Assembly: GCF_052119645.1 (NCBI RefSeq) | Contig: NZ_JBGQOM010000013.1 | Span: 65,135 to 129,134 of the forward strand | DNA from: Paraglaciecola sp030730205 | GTDB taxonomy: Bacteria > Pseudomonadota > Gammaproteobacteria > Enterobacterales > Alteromonadaceae | Direction: 5' to 3' | DNA length: 64,000 nt | Part shown: one piece after another, positions 52,698 to 61,400 of the stretch | Layout of the letters: each line of letters begins with the position of its first letter | How positions within the stretch are numbered: position 1 is the stretch's first letter | The notes under the pieces: generated by a model | Databases searched by the model: none | What the model saw: the letters and a program-made list of their open reading frames with translations, nothing else | Told to the model about the DNA's origin: nothing | Position numbers and translations under genes: made by a program

Positions 52698-54020
52698 ATG
52701 GATCATAAACACAACGAAAAGGACAAAGAGTCAATCTCCCTTACTAGTGCAGTTGCGATGGGAACTGGCGTTATGATTGGTGCCGGCATTTTTGCGCTAA
52801 CTGGTCAAGTAGCCGAATTAGCTGGGCCTTTCTTTCCATTTGCTTTTATTGTCGGCGCTATTATTGCCGGATTTAGTGCTTACAGTTATATAAAAATGTC
52901 CAATGCGTGGCCATCATCGGGTGGGGTTGCGATGATTTTACAAAAGTCCTATGGCACTGGCGCGATTGCCGCTGGTGCGGCCTTATTGATGGCACTATCC
53001 ATGGTCATTGCAGAAAGCCTTGTTGCTAGAACCTTTGCCTCTTACGTTTTGCGGCCTTTCGATATCACTGGTGGTTTATTGGTGCCCATCATATCGGTTG
53101 GCGTCATACTTTTTGCATTTGCCGTCAATATGGCTGGAAATCGTTCGGTTGGCTTTCTGTCGTCAATTATGGCGGTTATTAAAATTGGTGGTATTTCCCT
53201 GTTTGCCATAGCCGCATTATGGTCGAGTGGATTTCAATTTTCTGCCACCGCTGATTCGACATCTACCTTTAGTTTAACGGGATTTGTCGCTTCAGTGGCA
53301 CTTACAATTTTAGCCTTTAAAGGTTTTACGACCATCACGAATAGCGGGTCGGAAATCACCAATCCTCATCGAAATATCGGTTTGGCTATCATGATTTCTA
53401 TTGCATTGTGTGCTGTCGTTTATGTGCTTGTTACATTTGCTGTTGGCTCTAGTCTTTCCATTGAAGAAATCATTTCAGCAAAAGATTACTCCTTGGCAGA
53501 AGCGGCAGAGCCAGCTCTTGGTCGCACTGGATTCTATTTAACCATCGTTCTTGCTGCTGTGGCGACTTTGTCTGGCGTATTAGCAAGTGTTTTTGCGGTA
53601 TCGCGCATGTTGGCCATGATGACTGATATGAAAATGATCCCCCACAGCCATTTTGGGATGTCAGGCTCTATTCGTAAACACACTCTTGTATACGCTGTCG
53701 TGATTGCGTCGCTACTGGCCATATTCTTTGATATCGGAAGGATTGCTTCTCTTGGCGCTTTTTTGTACATCGTAATGGACATGATCATTCAATGGGGTGT
53801 TTATCGCTATATGAGAAAAGAAATAAGTGCTTCGTCACCGATAATATTGATGGCATTGACATTCGATGCGATTGTTCTTACGGCTCTCACAATCTACAAA
53901 ATAAACACAGATCCACTCATCGTCATTTATTCAGCAATTGCTATTGTTAGCATATTTTCATACGAACGTTTTTACTTGTCTAAGTGGTACGGTAAAGGCC
54001 AAACTGAAACATCTGAGTAG
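52698..54020 (+). CDS. APC-superfamily amino acid permease
   Basis: 440 residues with about twelve hydrophobic helices. The first helix carries GTGVMIGAGIFALTGQ, the broken-helix substrate motif of the AA_permease_2/APC family, and FKGFTTITNSGSEITNPHRN is the usual loop after helix 6. It should move an amino acid or amine across the inner membrane. It lies 126 bases after the ATP-grasp gene. A decayed copy of its N-terminus lies at 50758-50886. Confidence 0.9.
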   Translation: MDHKHNEKDKESISLTSAVAMGTGVMIGAGIFALTGQVAELAGPFFPFAFIVGAIIAGFSAYSYIKMSNAWPSSGGVAMILQKSYGTGAIAAGAALLMALSMVIAESLVARTFASYVLRPFDITGGLLVPIISVGVILFAFAVNMAGNRSVGFLSSIMAVIKIGGISLFAIAALWSSGFQFSATADSTSTFSLTGFVASVALTILAFKGFTTITNSGSEITNPHRNIGLAIMISIALCAVVYVLVTFAVGSSLSIEEIISAKDYSLAEAAEPALGRTGFYLTIVLAAVATLSGVLASVFAVSRMLAMMTDMKMIPHSHFGMSGSIRKHTLVYAVVIASLLAIFFDIGRIASLGAFLYIVMDMIIQWGVYRYMRKEISASSPIILMALTFDAIVLTALTIYKINTDPLIVIYSAIAIVSIFSYERFYLSKWYGKGQTETSE

Positions 54021-54078
54021 TCAGGTCTGTGATCAAACAATTATCGAAGATAAATGCGATTAAACTAAGGAATAAAAT

Positions 54079-54537
54079 ATGCAAGTTGAAACAATTAGAG
54101 ACGTGCTTAATTGGACTGTTACATTTCATAAAAACTTAAAGGACTGCTTAAAACATTGTTCTGAACAAAATAAAGATGAGCGAGCACGAATGACCCTTGA
54201 CTACTTATCTGGTCATGAAGCCAGTTTAGAGCGCATTGTGAAGGGGTTTGTAAATACGGCTGATAAAAAGGCACTGAACACTTGGTGTTATGACTATATC
54301 GAAAAACACCCCTTTCTTGAGCACGGTCATTGCGACTCACCCTTTAAAGAATTAGATATGACGCACATTATGGAAAAGACAGTAAATCATCACGAGCAAG
54401 TGATTGAGTTATACACTCATCTTTATTCTCGTGTCGATATAGACAGTGCAAAAGAGTTACTTGATACGATAAAAGATGTTGAAGAAAATGAAATTAAACG
54501 AATGGTACAAGCGGTTAATCGGTTGTCAGACATGTAA
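54079..54537 (+). CDS. Helical-bundle protein, possibly metal-binding
   Basis: 152 residues, almost all helix. Acidic and His residues recur in helices: SGHEASLERIVKGF, KTVNHHEQVIELYTHLY and DVEENEIKRMVQAVNR. The spacing recalls ferritin-like or hemerythrin-like four-helix bundles, but no exact signature is found, so the family is left open. No signal peptide, hence cytoplasmic. AAGGA precedes it. It is the last gene before the IS110 element. Confidence 0.6.
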   Translation: MQVETIRDVLNWTVTFHKNLKDCLKHCSEQNKDERARMTLDYLSGHEASLERIVKGFVNTADKKALNTWCYDYIEKHPFLEHGHCDSPFKELDMTHIMEKTVNHHEQVIELYTHLYSRVDIDSAKELLDTIKDVEENEIKRMVQAVNRLSDM

Positions 54538-54579
54538 TTCACGAGAAGCTGGTAATGCTCATTGACCGAGTGACTTTGT

Positions 54580-54605
54580 CGCCAAATATTAGCTAATATT
54601 TGGCG
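54580..54605. repeat. 26-bp perfect palindrome, possible terminator
   Basis: CGCCAAATATTAG and its reverse complement meet with no loop. It stands 43 bases after the helical-bundle gene, is AT-rich inside and has no T run after it. It may be a transcription stop working on both strands or a regulator site. Confidence 0.55.
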
Positions 54606-54867
54606 TATATTGCTTCCGTTGATTCAACAATAAGACTCGACATTTTTTACTGATCGTTTGATGCGCCTGATCCGCTCTTTTCTGTTAATTGTTTTTTTTC
54701 TGCTTAATAACTTTATTTGGACGATGATCAAAAGAATTGAGATCGGTTGGGTTTTATCAATCCGAACAGCGTCTTTGTGCCCGCGGACATAGTTTCACGA
54801 CGGCTTCACGCCCAATATAGTCGTTCAACCTTAAATGCTCATCGATTATGATGGCTAAGGTTATGTG

Positions 54868-55008
54868 CTTGTTGTGTACGAATTACACGCCCAGATTACT
54901 TGATAATTCCCGCTTTACTTTCGACACAACAAGTACCTTTACTCAAAACGAATCCTCAGGGCGTGCAATCAAAAAATCGCTGTCTATATTGTTTTCGAAG
55001 AGTAAAGG
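54868..55008 (+). ncRNA. Predicted IS110 bridge RNA (two large stem-loops)
   Basis: Stem 1 pairs CTTGTTGTGT (54868-54877) with ACACAACAAG (54924-54933). Stem 2 pairs CCTTTACTC (54936-54944) with GAGTAAAGG (55000-55008). Loop 1 holds CACGCCCA, also present at the left end (54807-54814). Loop 2 holds CTCAGGGCGTG, also present at the right end (56303-56313). IS110 recombinases are known to use such a bispecific RNA encoded between the left end and the gene. The match of location, two loops and end sequences is the evidence; true 5' and 3' ends are unknown. Confidence 0.5.
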
Positions 55009-55041
55009 GAGCATAACAAATTTCACTTTAGGAGATTTGTC

Positions 55042-56286
55042 ATGAATGAAATGAAGGGTAAGTTTGCTGCCTTTGTTGGTTTAGATTGGGCAGATAAAAA
55101 ACACGATGTTTGTGTGCAAGAAGGTAATTTTGAACAGCGTAAATGTCATGTTATTGAACATAAACCTGAAGCCATTGAACAGTGGTTAGCTGAACTACAT
55201 AAAAAAGTGAAAGGCAATATTGCCGTTGTTTTAGAACTGAACAAAGGACCAATTGTATATGCCTTACAAAAGTATCCATTTGTGACGGTATATCCAATCC
55301 ATGGTTTAACGTTAGCACGGTATCGAGAAGCCATGTTTCCTAGTGGTGCTAAAGATGATCCATCAGATGCAGAGCTTGCCTTGGATATGATGTTGAACTA
55401 TCCCAAGAAAGTCATTCCATTAAAACCCAGCAGTGCGGAAACACGCACACTGAATCATTTAGTTGAGCAGCGCAGAACATTAATTGATGATAAGCGACGT
55501 CAAGCTAATCGTTTGATTAATGCCTTAAAGCAATACTATCCGCAACCTTTGGAATGGTTCTCACATCGTGACAGTCAGCTGTTTTGTGACTTCTTAATTA
55601 AATGGCCAAGCTTGCAACAAGTAAAACGAGCAAGGGCTTCTACTATTGAGAAGTTCTTTAAGTCTTATGGTGGTAATGCGGTTTCAAAAACAGCCAAGAG
55701 AATTGACGCCATTAGCGAAGCTCTACCTTTAACTGAGGACGAGGCCGTGATTATTCCCCATCAAATGCTAGTGGTGGCACTGTGCAAACAACTGCTCACG
55801 CAAATTGAGAATATCCGCATATACGATAAAGCTATCAATGAATTATTTAACAACATGCCCGATGCTGAGTTATTTAAATCACTACCTGGTACGGGCCCAT
55901 GTTTAGCTCCTAGATTATTAGCGGCATTGGGTGAAGATAGAAGTCGATTCAATAGTGCACTTGAGATACAAAACTATGCTGGACTATCGCCAGTCACAGA
56001 AAGAAGTGGAGAAATGTGTTGGGTACATTGGCGATGGCAATGTGCTTCGTTCGTGAGGCAAAGCTTCATAGAGTGGGCTGCAAAAAGTGTGCATCAGTCT
56101 TATTGGGCAGGACTTTATTATGCGAACCAAAAAGCGAAAGGTAAGACGCATCAAAAAGCAGTGAGAGCGCTAGCATACAAATGGGTTCGGATTGTCTATA
56201 AGTGTTGGAAAACGAAAACACCTTATGATGAATCAAGATATTTAAAAGTACTAAAAGAGAAAAATTCGCCTCTTTTAGCTGCATAA
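55042..56286 (+). CDS. IS110-family transposase (DEDD recombinase)
   Basis: 414 residues. The N-terminal RuvC-like domain has VGLDWADKKHDVCV, VLELNKGPI and AKDDPSDAELALDMM, giving the DEDD acidic residues. A coiled coil follows (SSAETRTLNHLVEQRRTLID). The C-terminal transposase_20 domain has LFKSLPGTGPCLAPRLLAAL, with the Ser at its usual place, and IQNYAGLSPVTERSG. AGGAGA precedes the ATG. It appears intact, so the element may still be mobile. Confidence 0.95.
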   Translation: MNEMKGKFAAFVGLDWADKKHDVCVQEGNFEQRKCHVIEHKPEAIEQWLAELHKKVKGNIAVVLELNKGPIVYALQKYPFVTVYPIHGLTLARYREAMFPSGAKDDPSDAELALDMMLNYPKKVIPLKPSSAETRTLNHLVEQRRTLIDDKRRQANRLINALKQYYPQPLEWFSHRDSQLFCDFLIKWPSLQQVKRARASTIEKFFKSYGGNAVSKTAKRIDAISEALPLTEDEAVIIPHQMLVVALCKQLLTQIENIRIYDKAINELFNNMPDAELFKSLPGTGPCLAPRLLAALGEDRSRFNSALEIQNYAGLSPVTERSGEMCWVHWRWQCASFVRQSFIEWAAKSVHQSYWAGLYYANQKAKGKTHQKAVRALAYKWVRIVYKCWKTKTPYDESRYLKVLKEKNSPLLAA

Positions 56287-56568
56287 AATAGTTGTTGAAT
56301 GACTCAGGGCGTGAAGCGGACCAAACATATTATGGAATCGAACGGCAAAAATACTGACTAATACGATGGACGGCTTTGAGCGTGAAACGGACTGTCAGGT
56401 TTCTTTGCACCACGATCTGTTCTACTGTGAAAGCAGCTGATCAAAGAAATTTACAATAATTATAAGCTTAGCCAAAAGCAGACTTTCATAAACGATTGGT
56501 TTGCATTAATGACAACATGAGTTCAGGTAAGAAATTTAATATTGCCACCAACCTTTAAACTTTGAAAA
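56287..56568. other. Region between the IS110 element and the PmrA-like operator
   Basis: Contains the presumed right end of the IS (to about 56317) and then non-coding DNA with no supported frame. The string GACGGCTTTGAGCGTGAAACGG near 56371 loosely mirrors TTTCACGACGGCTTCACG on the left side of the element. Confidence 0.4.
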
Positions 56569-56596
56569 ATTCAGTAAATCTTAAGCTATTCTAAAG
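56569..56596 (+). promoter_or_regulatory. Candidate PmrA-type operator, three hexamers at 11-bp steps
   Basis: ATTCAG, CTTAAG and CTAAAG start at 56569, 56580 and 56591, exactly 11 bases apart. The PmrA consensus is YTTAAK-N5-YTTAAK, the same spacing. It lies 44 bases before the response-regulator gene, suggesting autoregulation. Related triplets lie at 58788 and 59718. Confidence 0.55.
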
Positions 56597-56640
56597 TTAA
56601 GAGAGTCATAATAGTTAAAAATGCATCAAAGTGGGTCGGA

Positions 56641-57312
56641 ATGAAAATTTTACTAGTTGAGGATTCCTCTTCACTTCGCAGAAGCCTAAGCATTGGCTTG
56701 CAAAATTTAGGTTTTACAGTCGATGATACGTCTGATGGTTCTGAAGGACTTAGCATGGCACTTACAGGTGATTATGACGTGATCATATTGGATATCATGC
56801 TTCCTAGTGTTGATGGCCTATCATTGTTGAAAACCTTAAGAAGCAGTCACAAGGATACAAGAGTATTGTTGCTCTCTGCTAAAAGCGAACCTGAGGATCG
56901 TGTTAAAGGGTTACTGAGTGGTGCAGATGATTATTTAACCAAGCCATTTTCTTTTGATGAACTGCATGCTCGATTATTGTCTTTATTACGCAGAGGCACC
57001 TTACGTAAAGACATTGACAAAATAGAGCTTGCAGGACTAAGCCTCAATTTGCAGCTTAAAAGTCTTCGATTTGGTAAAACACTCATAGATTTAACGCCAA
57101 ACGAATACAAGATAGTCGAGTGTTTATTCACCAATCAAAATATTGTTGTGACTCCTGAAAAACTGAGTGAACATCTTGCAGGTCAGTATGACGCCATATC
57201 AAAAAATTCAATTGAAGCGCATTTGTCTTCAGCCAGAAAAAAAACGAAAATAGCAGGTGGTGAATTGCCTATTCAAACTAAACGCGGTTTTGGTTATATA
57301 GTCAGCGAATGA
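56641..57312 (+). CDS. OmpR-family response regulator (PmrA/QseB-like)
   Basis: 223 residues: a receiver domain with IILDIMLPSVDG (phospho-Asp near 51) and LLLSAKSEPEDR, then a winged-helix domain with SIEAHLSSARKKTKIAGGEL and TKRGFGYIVSE. It is closest in style to PmrA/QseB regulators of envelope modification. Its gene overlaps the kinase gene by four bases. The genes downstream, including eptA and dgkA, are the expected targets. Confidence 0.9.
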   Translation: MKILLVEDSSSLRRSLSIGLQNLGFTVDDTSDGSEGLSMALTGDYDVIILDIMLPSVDGLSLLKTLRSSHKDTRVLLLSAKSEPEDRVKGLLSGADDYLTKPFSFDELHARLLSLLRRGTLRKDIDKIELAGLSLNLQLKSLRFGKTLIDLTPNEYKIVECLFTNQNIVVTPEKLSEHLAGQYDAISKNSIEAHLSSARKKTKIAGGELPIQTKRGFGYIVSE

Positions 57313-58724
57313 AAACTATTTCGATCCATACTAAGTTAGTTCGTACACTGTCCATCTCAATTACGGCGGTGATGATCATCATTCTATTATTAACAGATAT
57401 CGCGGTTGATACATGGGTTCATGATGAATTCAAACGTGCCATGCACAACAAGGCAAATTTACTGACAACTTTGGTTGAAGAGAATTCTGAAGGTGTTGAA
57501 TTTGATTTTGCTGGCGAGTTTATGCCTGAATTTGAGGGGGATAGTGATCCTGAATATTATCAACTGTGGCGTAATGGTGAGACATTTGAGCGCTCGGATA
57601 CTCTTGATTTATTTTCTGTACATTCGTTTCCTTTTCAGTCATTAAAATTAAACACCAAGCTCATAAAAGATATTATTCTGCCTGATGGCCGAAGTGGTCT
57701 AATCCTCTACTACAGTTTTATACCACAGGTCGATTCAGACGAAAGAGAAGGCTTTAAAGCTTATATGAATCAGAGCGGGCAGACACAAAAAACAATGTTA
57801 CTCGCTTATGCTGTTTCAGCAGAAAAGGTTAACGTACTAATGTTATTGATAGACATCAGTTTTTTTGTGGCAGCGCTATTAGTTAGTCTTATTGTGAGTT
57901 CGGTCGTAAAACGCACTGTTGACTTAGGTCTAAAACCTTTGGATGAATTAACCCAAAATTTGTCAACCATCAGTTTGGCAGATAAAAGTGACACATTGAC
58001 GTTGAATGAAAGAGTCAAAGAATTGCTCCCTATTGAGGACAGTATCAATCATTTTATTACAGAAAATAGAAAACTTTATCTTAAAGAACAAAGAATGACC
58101 TCAGATATCGCACACGAGTTAAAAACGCCAATTGCAGAGTTGATCAATTTGGCTGAAGTGTCTGTAAAGTTTCCACTTGATGAAAGCCTATCCAAGACCT
58201 TGGCACCAGCAGTGCTTGAGATCAGTCAGAGATTAGAAAAAATTGTGGCAAACATCTTGTTGTTTCATCGATATAATAATCAAGTATTTGAAAAAAATGA
58301 TGTTTTTGACGTAACTCAAGTTGTGGAGCGACTTGCTGAAAAATATAGAGAGATCAATATAATAAGCCAGCCCGATGTTATGGTCAGCAGTAATTTATTC
58401 GCCTTTGAAACTATAATGGTCAATTTGTTAAAAAATGCCTGCCTGTATAAAGCTAAAGACTCGTCAGTCAATGTGGATATTGAAATGCTTTCTGATGCGG
58501 GGTTGCAAGTCATTGTCAGCAACGAGTGTTCAATTCCATTGAGTCCAGAGGAATTAACTCACTTATTCGAACCCCTTTGGCAAAAAGACAATTCTCGCAC
58601 CAGCAATAAAAACTTCGGATTGGGTTTATCTATTGTTAAGACATTTGTACAAGCATTAGGTGGTAGAATTGAAGTTAAACTTGAGCAAAGTATTATTCAT
58701 TTTAATTTATTTTTACCCATTTGA
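57309..58724 (+). CDS. Sensor histidine kinase (PmrB/QseC-like)
   Basis: 471 residues: an N-terminal helix (about 13-30), a periplasmic region with many acidic residues (EENSEGVEFDF, PEFEGDSDPEYY), a second helix, then HisKA with TSDIAHELKTPIAELINL and an ATPase domain with VNLLKNACLYKA and NFGLGLSIVKTF. Acidic patches in the sensor are a known way for PmrB to bind Fe(III) or Al(III); that function here is inferred. ATGA overlap with the regulator. Confidence 0.9.
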   Translation: MKTISIHTKLVRTLSISITAVMIIILLLTDIAVDTWVHDEFKRAMHNKANLLTTLVEENSEGVEFDFAGEFMPEFEGDSDPEYYQLWRNGETFERSDTLDLFSVHSFPFQSLKLNTKLIKDIILPDGRSGLILYYSFIPQVDSDEREGFKAYMNQSGQTQKTMLLAYAVSAEKVNVLMLLIDISFFVAALLVSLIVSSVVKRTVDLGLKPLDELTQNLSTISLADKSDTLTLNERVKELLPIEDSINHFITENRKLYLKEQRMTSDIAHELKTPIAELINLAEVSVKFPLDESLSKTLAPAVLEISQRLEKIVANILLFHRYNNQVFEKNDVFDVTQVVERLAEKYREINIISQPDVMVSSNLFAFETIMVNLLKNACLYKAKDSSVNVDIEMLSDAGLQVIVSNECSIPLSPEELTHLFEPLWQKDNSRTSNKNFGLGLSIVKTFVQALGGRIEVKLEQSIIHFNLFLPI

Positions 58725-58787
58725 ATCAATTTGTATGGGAGGTAAAACGTTCAATATTTTTCTAGGTAATTGCTAATTTCAGCTTCA

Positions 58788-58815
58788 ATTCAGTTTTTCT
58801 CAAGCTGATCTTAAG
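58788..58815 (+). promoter_or_regulatory. Candidate PmrA-type operator before COG4705 gene
   Basis: ATTCAG, CTCAAG and CTTAAG start at 58788, 58799 and 58810, exactly 11 bases apart. It lies 87 bases before ATG 58903. Confidence 0.55.
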
Positions 58816-58902
58816 TCTTGGCTATTAAGCTCTCACTTACTCTACTCCTTTTGCAATTCTGCGTTTTTATTTGTTTTTCACTTTCTGTAAGGTCAATTAA
58901 CT

Positions 58903-59652
58903 ATGGGAAAATTAGTCAGTAGTAAAGTACCTGAGATTATCGCGCTTTATTGGATAATCAAAATTGCAGCCACAACATTAGGCGAAACGGGCGCTGATAT
59001 GTTCTCAATGACGCTGCAAATTGGTTACGATTTCACCATTGCATTGTTTCTAAGCCTGTTTATTATTTCATTGTGGTTCAAACTCAAACAAGCAAGCTAC
59101 ACGCCGGTCTTGTATTGGCTTACTTTTACCACGAGTGCGATTGCTGGCACGGCAATGTCTGACTATATAGACAGAACACTAGGCTTTGGTTATTTACAAG
59201 GCTCGGTTTTGTTGTTGTGTTTACTGCTTTTTATATTAGCACTTTGGTATTTTAAAGAGGGGTCTTTGTCTGTTGACCAGATCACTAGTTCGAAAGTTGA
59301 AATATATTATTGGTTAGCATTTTTAATGGCTAATACTTTAGGCACAGCACTTGGTGACTACATGGCGGATGATTTAACACTAGGATTTTTAACAAGTGCT
59401 GGAATTATAGGCGGATTACTTGCTCTGTGTGCCGTTTTACATTATTTCACTAATGCATCCAGCATAATACTTTTTTGGTTGGCATTTGTATTAACCCGAC
59501 CTTTTGGCGCTACGTTCGGTGATTTTTTAACAAAACCCTACAGCCAAGGAGGTATTGACATTGGCACAATTGGCGCGTCTATTTTCTTTACTAGTGTCCT
59601 CATTATTGCCTTAATAATGGAATTAAAAAGGGTGGCTAAACACACGGATTAA
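58903..59652 (+). CDS. COG4705-type multi-pass membrane protein
   Basis: 249 residues with about seven helices. The opening VPEIIALYWIIKIAATTLGETGAD and the repeated TxxGxxxxDY pattern (AGTAMSDYIDRTLGFGYLQG; LGTALGDYMADDLTLGFLTS; FGATFGDFLTKPYSQGGI) indicate four internal repeats typical of COG4705. Transport function is presumed but unproven. It sits between the two-component pair and the BamA-like gene, behind a candidate PmrA-type operator. Confidence 0.82.
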   Translation: MGKLVSSKVPEIIALYWIIKIAATTLGETGADMFSMTLQIGYDFTIALFLSLFIISLWFKLKQASYTPVLYWLTFTTSAIAGTAMSDYIDRTLGFGYLQGSVLLLCLLLFILALWYFKEGSLSVDQITSSKVEIYYWLAFLMANTLGTALGDYMADDLTLGFLTSAGIIGGLLALCAVLHYFTNASSIILFWLAFVLTRPFGATFGDFLTKPYSQGGIDIGTIGASIFFTSVLIIALIMELKRVAKHTD

Positions 59653-59656
59653 TGTC

Positions 59657-59698
59657 AATTTCTGCTCATTTTATTTGAGCATCAACATAGCAGAAATT
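59657..59698 (+). terminator. Nested hairpin, possible terminator after COG4705 gene
   Basis: AATTTCTGC (59657-59665) pairs with GCAGAAATT (59690-59698), and an inner GCTCA/TGAGC pair overlaps. AT-rich DNA follows without a clear T run. Confidence 0.45.
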
Positions 59699-59717
59699 AG
59701 TAATATTTTAAGTAAAT

Positions 59718-59745
59718 AATCAGTATGTTTTCAGCCATTCTTAAG
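59718..59745 (+). promoter_or_regulatory. Candidate PmrA-type operator before BamA-like gene
   Basis: AATCAG, TTTCAG and CTTAAG start at 59718, 59729 and 59740, exactly 11 bases apart. It ends 40 bases before ATG 59786, a position suited to activating the BamA-like-eptA-dgkA operon. Confidence 0.55.
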
Positions 59746-59785
59746 TTTGAATTCCTACCATACAAGCCCTTATTAAGGTGCTTGT

Positions 59786-61387
59786 ATGAATCCCAAATTA
59801 ATAGCCTATTTTTGTTTTTTCACGTTTTATCACTTTTTCGCTAACGCACAATCCGCCCCTGATAATGCTGATTGTGACCAAACGAACAATGTGCAATTTG
59901 ACACACATGATATTTTTAATTTAGACGATCCCGACACTATTTTTGTGCATTATTGGGCTAATTTTTTTCATATAAAAACCAAAGCAATAACCTTACTTAA
60001 TGAAAGTGCTTTTTTCCTTCAAAAATGTGGCATCAATCAAGCTGATATTGCTGAATTAGAACGGCATTTAAGAAAACAAAAATATATCCGAGAAGCCAAA
60101 GTTACAAGCTCAGAGAAGAGCAAAATAAAGATTGAAACTTGGGATAACTGGTCTCTCATGCCAACGGTCGATTTTGGTAGAAAGGGCGGTACAAACAAAT
60201 ATGCCATCGGCATTAAAGACAGAAACTTACTGGGTTTGGGCATTGATGCAGAAATTGAATATTTCAGTAACAATCAACGCACGGGTTATAAATTTGATAC
60301 GCAATTCCCCTTATTTCTTAAGCAAAATTTAACTGCCGCCATCCGCCTTACTAGTAATGACGACGGCAGTTCACAAGCGGTATTTTTGCAAAAAGAGTTT
60401 GTCAGCTTTGACACCACACATGCTTACAAAGTGGGATTTGACAACTTTAAGCAAATTGATAGTCAATTTCAAAATGGGACGACTGTAGCAGAGTACAATC
60501 ATGATAAATCGTATTCGTTGGCACAATGGCAGTGGCTTTCAAAAGATACAGCCACACATACACTGCGTTACGGTATTGGTTATGTAAGAGACAAACATAT
60601 CTTCACCAATTTGATTGGATTGGAATTGCCTTCAGAAAGCTTTGTGCCAGACAATCGAAAGTTCCAATACCCCTTTATTAGTGCTGAATACCTGCAAAAA
60701 GACTATCTGAAGTTGACCAACTTTAATCTCATCAATCAGATAGAAGACTTTAATCTTGGGTGGCATATCTCCGCAATGTTAGGTCGAGATTTCGGTCATT
60801 CTGAGCAATCACCTGATGTTATTTGGCAAAGCTCAGTTAGCAAAGGGGTGCGGACTTCGGATCGTGGATATTTATTTTTCGACGCATCGTTTTCGGGGGA
60901 GTGGTATTCAAACCAAGTCGCAAAAGATAGGCTCCTGTTCACCTTCTCTACTGAATATTTTCATAAATTCAATGATAACTGGGGTGCTTATTTTAGGAAT
61001 GCTAATACTCTAAGTAATAATGCCTTCCTCGATGACCCAGTTGCGTTAGGAGATGATTCAGGGGTCAGAGGCTATCCACTGCAATATCAGCATGGCGAGA
61101 GAATGTCTCAGTTTACAGCGGAAGCCAGATACTATCCGCATATCAACATATATAAGCTATTTGAATTAGGAGGAGCAGCGTTTTTAGACACAGGAAAAGC
61201 CTTCGGTGATAGCCCAGTATCAAACGTCAATCAATCGCAACTTACCTCGGTAGGTTTAGGTTTAAGATTTTTCTCAACACATTCAAGCGACAAAAAAGTC
61301 ATTCATCTCGATGTAGTTAAGCCCCTTTCAACCGACGTCAATGTCAACGGTGTTGAAGTTCGCATTACCACCAAACAATCATTCTGA
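59786..61387 (+). CDS. BamA/TamA-like outer-membrane protein
   Basis: 533 residues with a signal peptide (cleavage near ANA-Q). A single POTRA-like unit (about 70-120, with CGINQADIAELERHLRKQKY) is followed by a 16-strand-type barrel ending VNGVEVRITTKQSF. GVRGYPLQYQHG supplies the VRGY-like lid motif of the Omp85 family. Shorter than BamA (which has five POTRA units), so it is an accessory Omp85 protein. It is in a cluster with eptA and dgkA and probably shares their operon. Confidence 0.85.
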   Translation: MNPKLIAYFCFFTFYHFFANAQSAPDNADCDQTNNVQFDTHDIFNLDDPDTIFVHYWANFFHIKTKAITLLNESAFFLQKCGINQADIAELERHLRKQKYIREAKVTSSEKSKIKIETWDNWSLMPTVDFGRKGGTNKYAIGIKDRNLLGLGIDAEIEYFSNNQRTGYKFDTQFPLFLKQNLTAAIRLTSNDDGSSQAVFLQKEFVSFDTTHAYKVGFDNFKQIDSQFQNGTTVAEYNHDKSYSLAQWQWLSKDTATHTLRYGIGYVRDKHIFTNLIGLELPSESFVPDNRKFQYPFISAEYLQKDYLKLTNFNLINQIEDFNLGWHISAMLGRDFGHSEQSPDVIWQSSVSKGVRTSDRGYLFFDASFSGEWYSNQVAKDRLLFTFSTEYFHKFNDNWGAYFRNANTLSNNAFLDDPVALGDDSGVRGYPLQYQHGERMSQFTAEARYYPHINIYKLFELGGAAFLDTGKAFGDSPVSNVNQSQLTSVGLGLRFFSTHSSDKKVIHLDVVKPLSTDVNVNGVEVRITTKQSF

Positions 61388-61400
61388 AGAAGCCATACCA

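Larger units (their letters stand above)
54803..56317 (+). mobile_element. IS110-family element, approximate borders
   Basis: The transposase (55042-56286) is preceded by about 240 non-coding bases with strong RNA structure. GCTTCACGCCC at 54803-54813 is the exact reverse complement of GGGCGTGAAGC at 56307-56317. Weaker similarity runs inward (GTCGTTCAACC on the left, GGTTGAAC-like GTTGTTGAATGAC on the right). These mark the likely ends. IS110 elements usually have no long inverted repeats and insert at a short core, so the borders are estimates to within about 20 bases. Confidence 0.6.
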
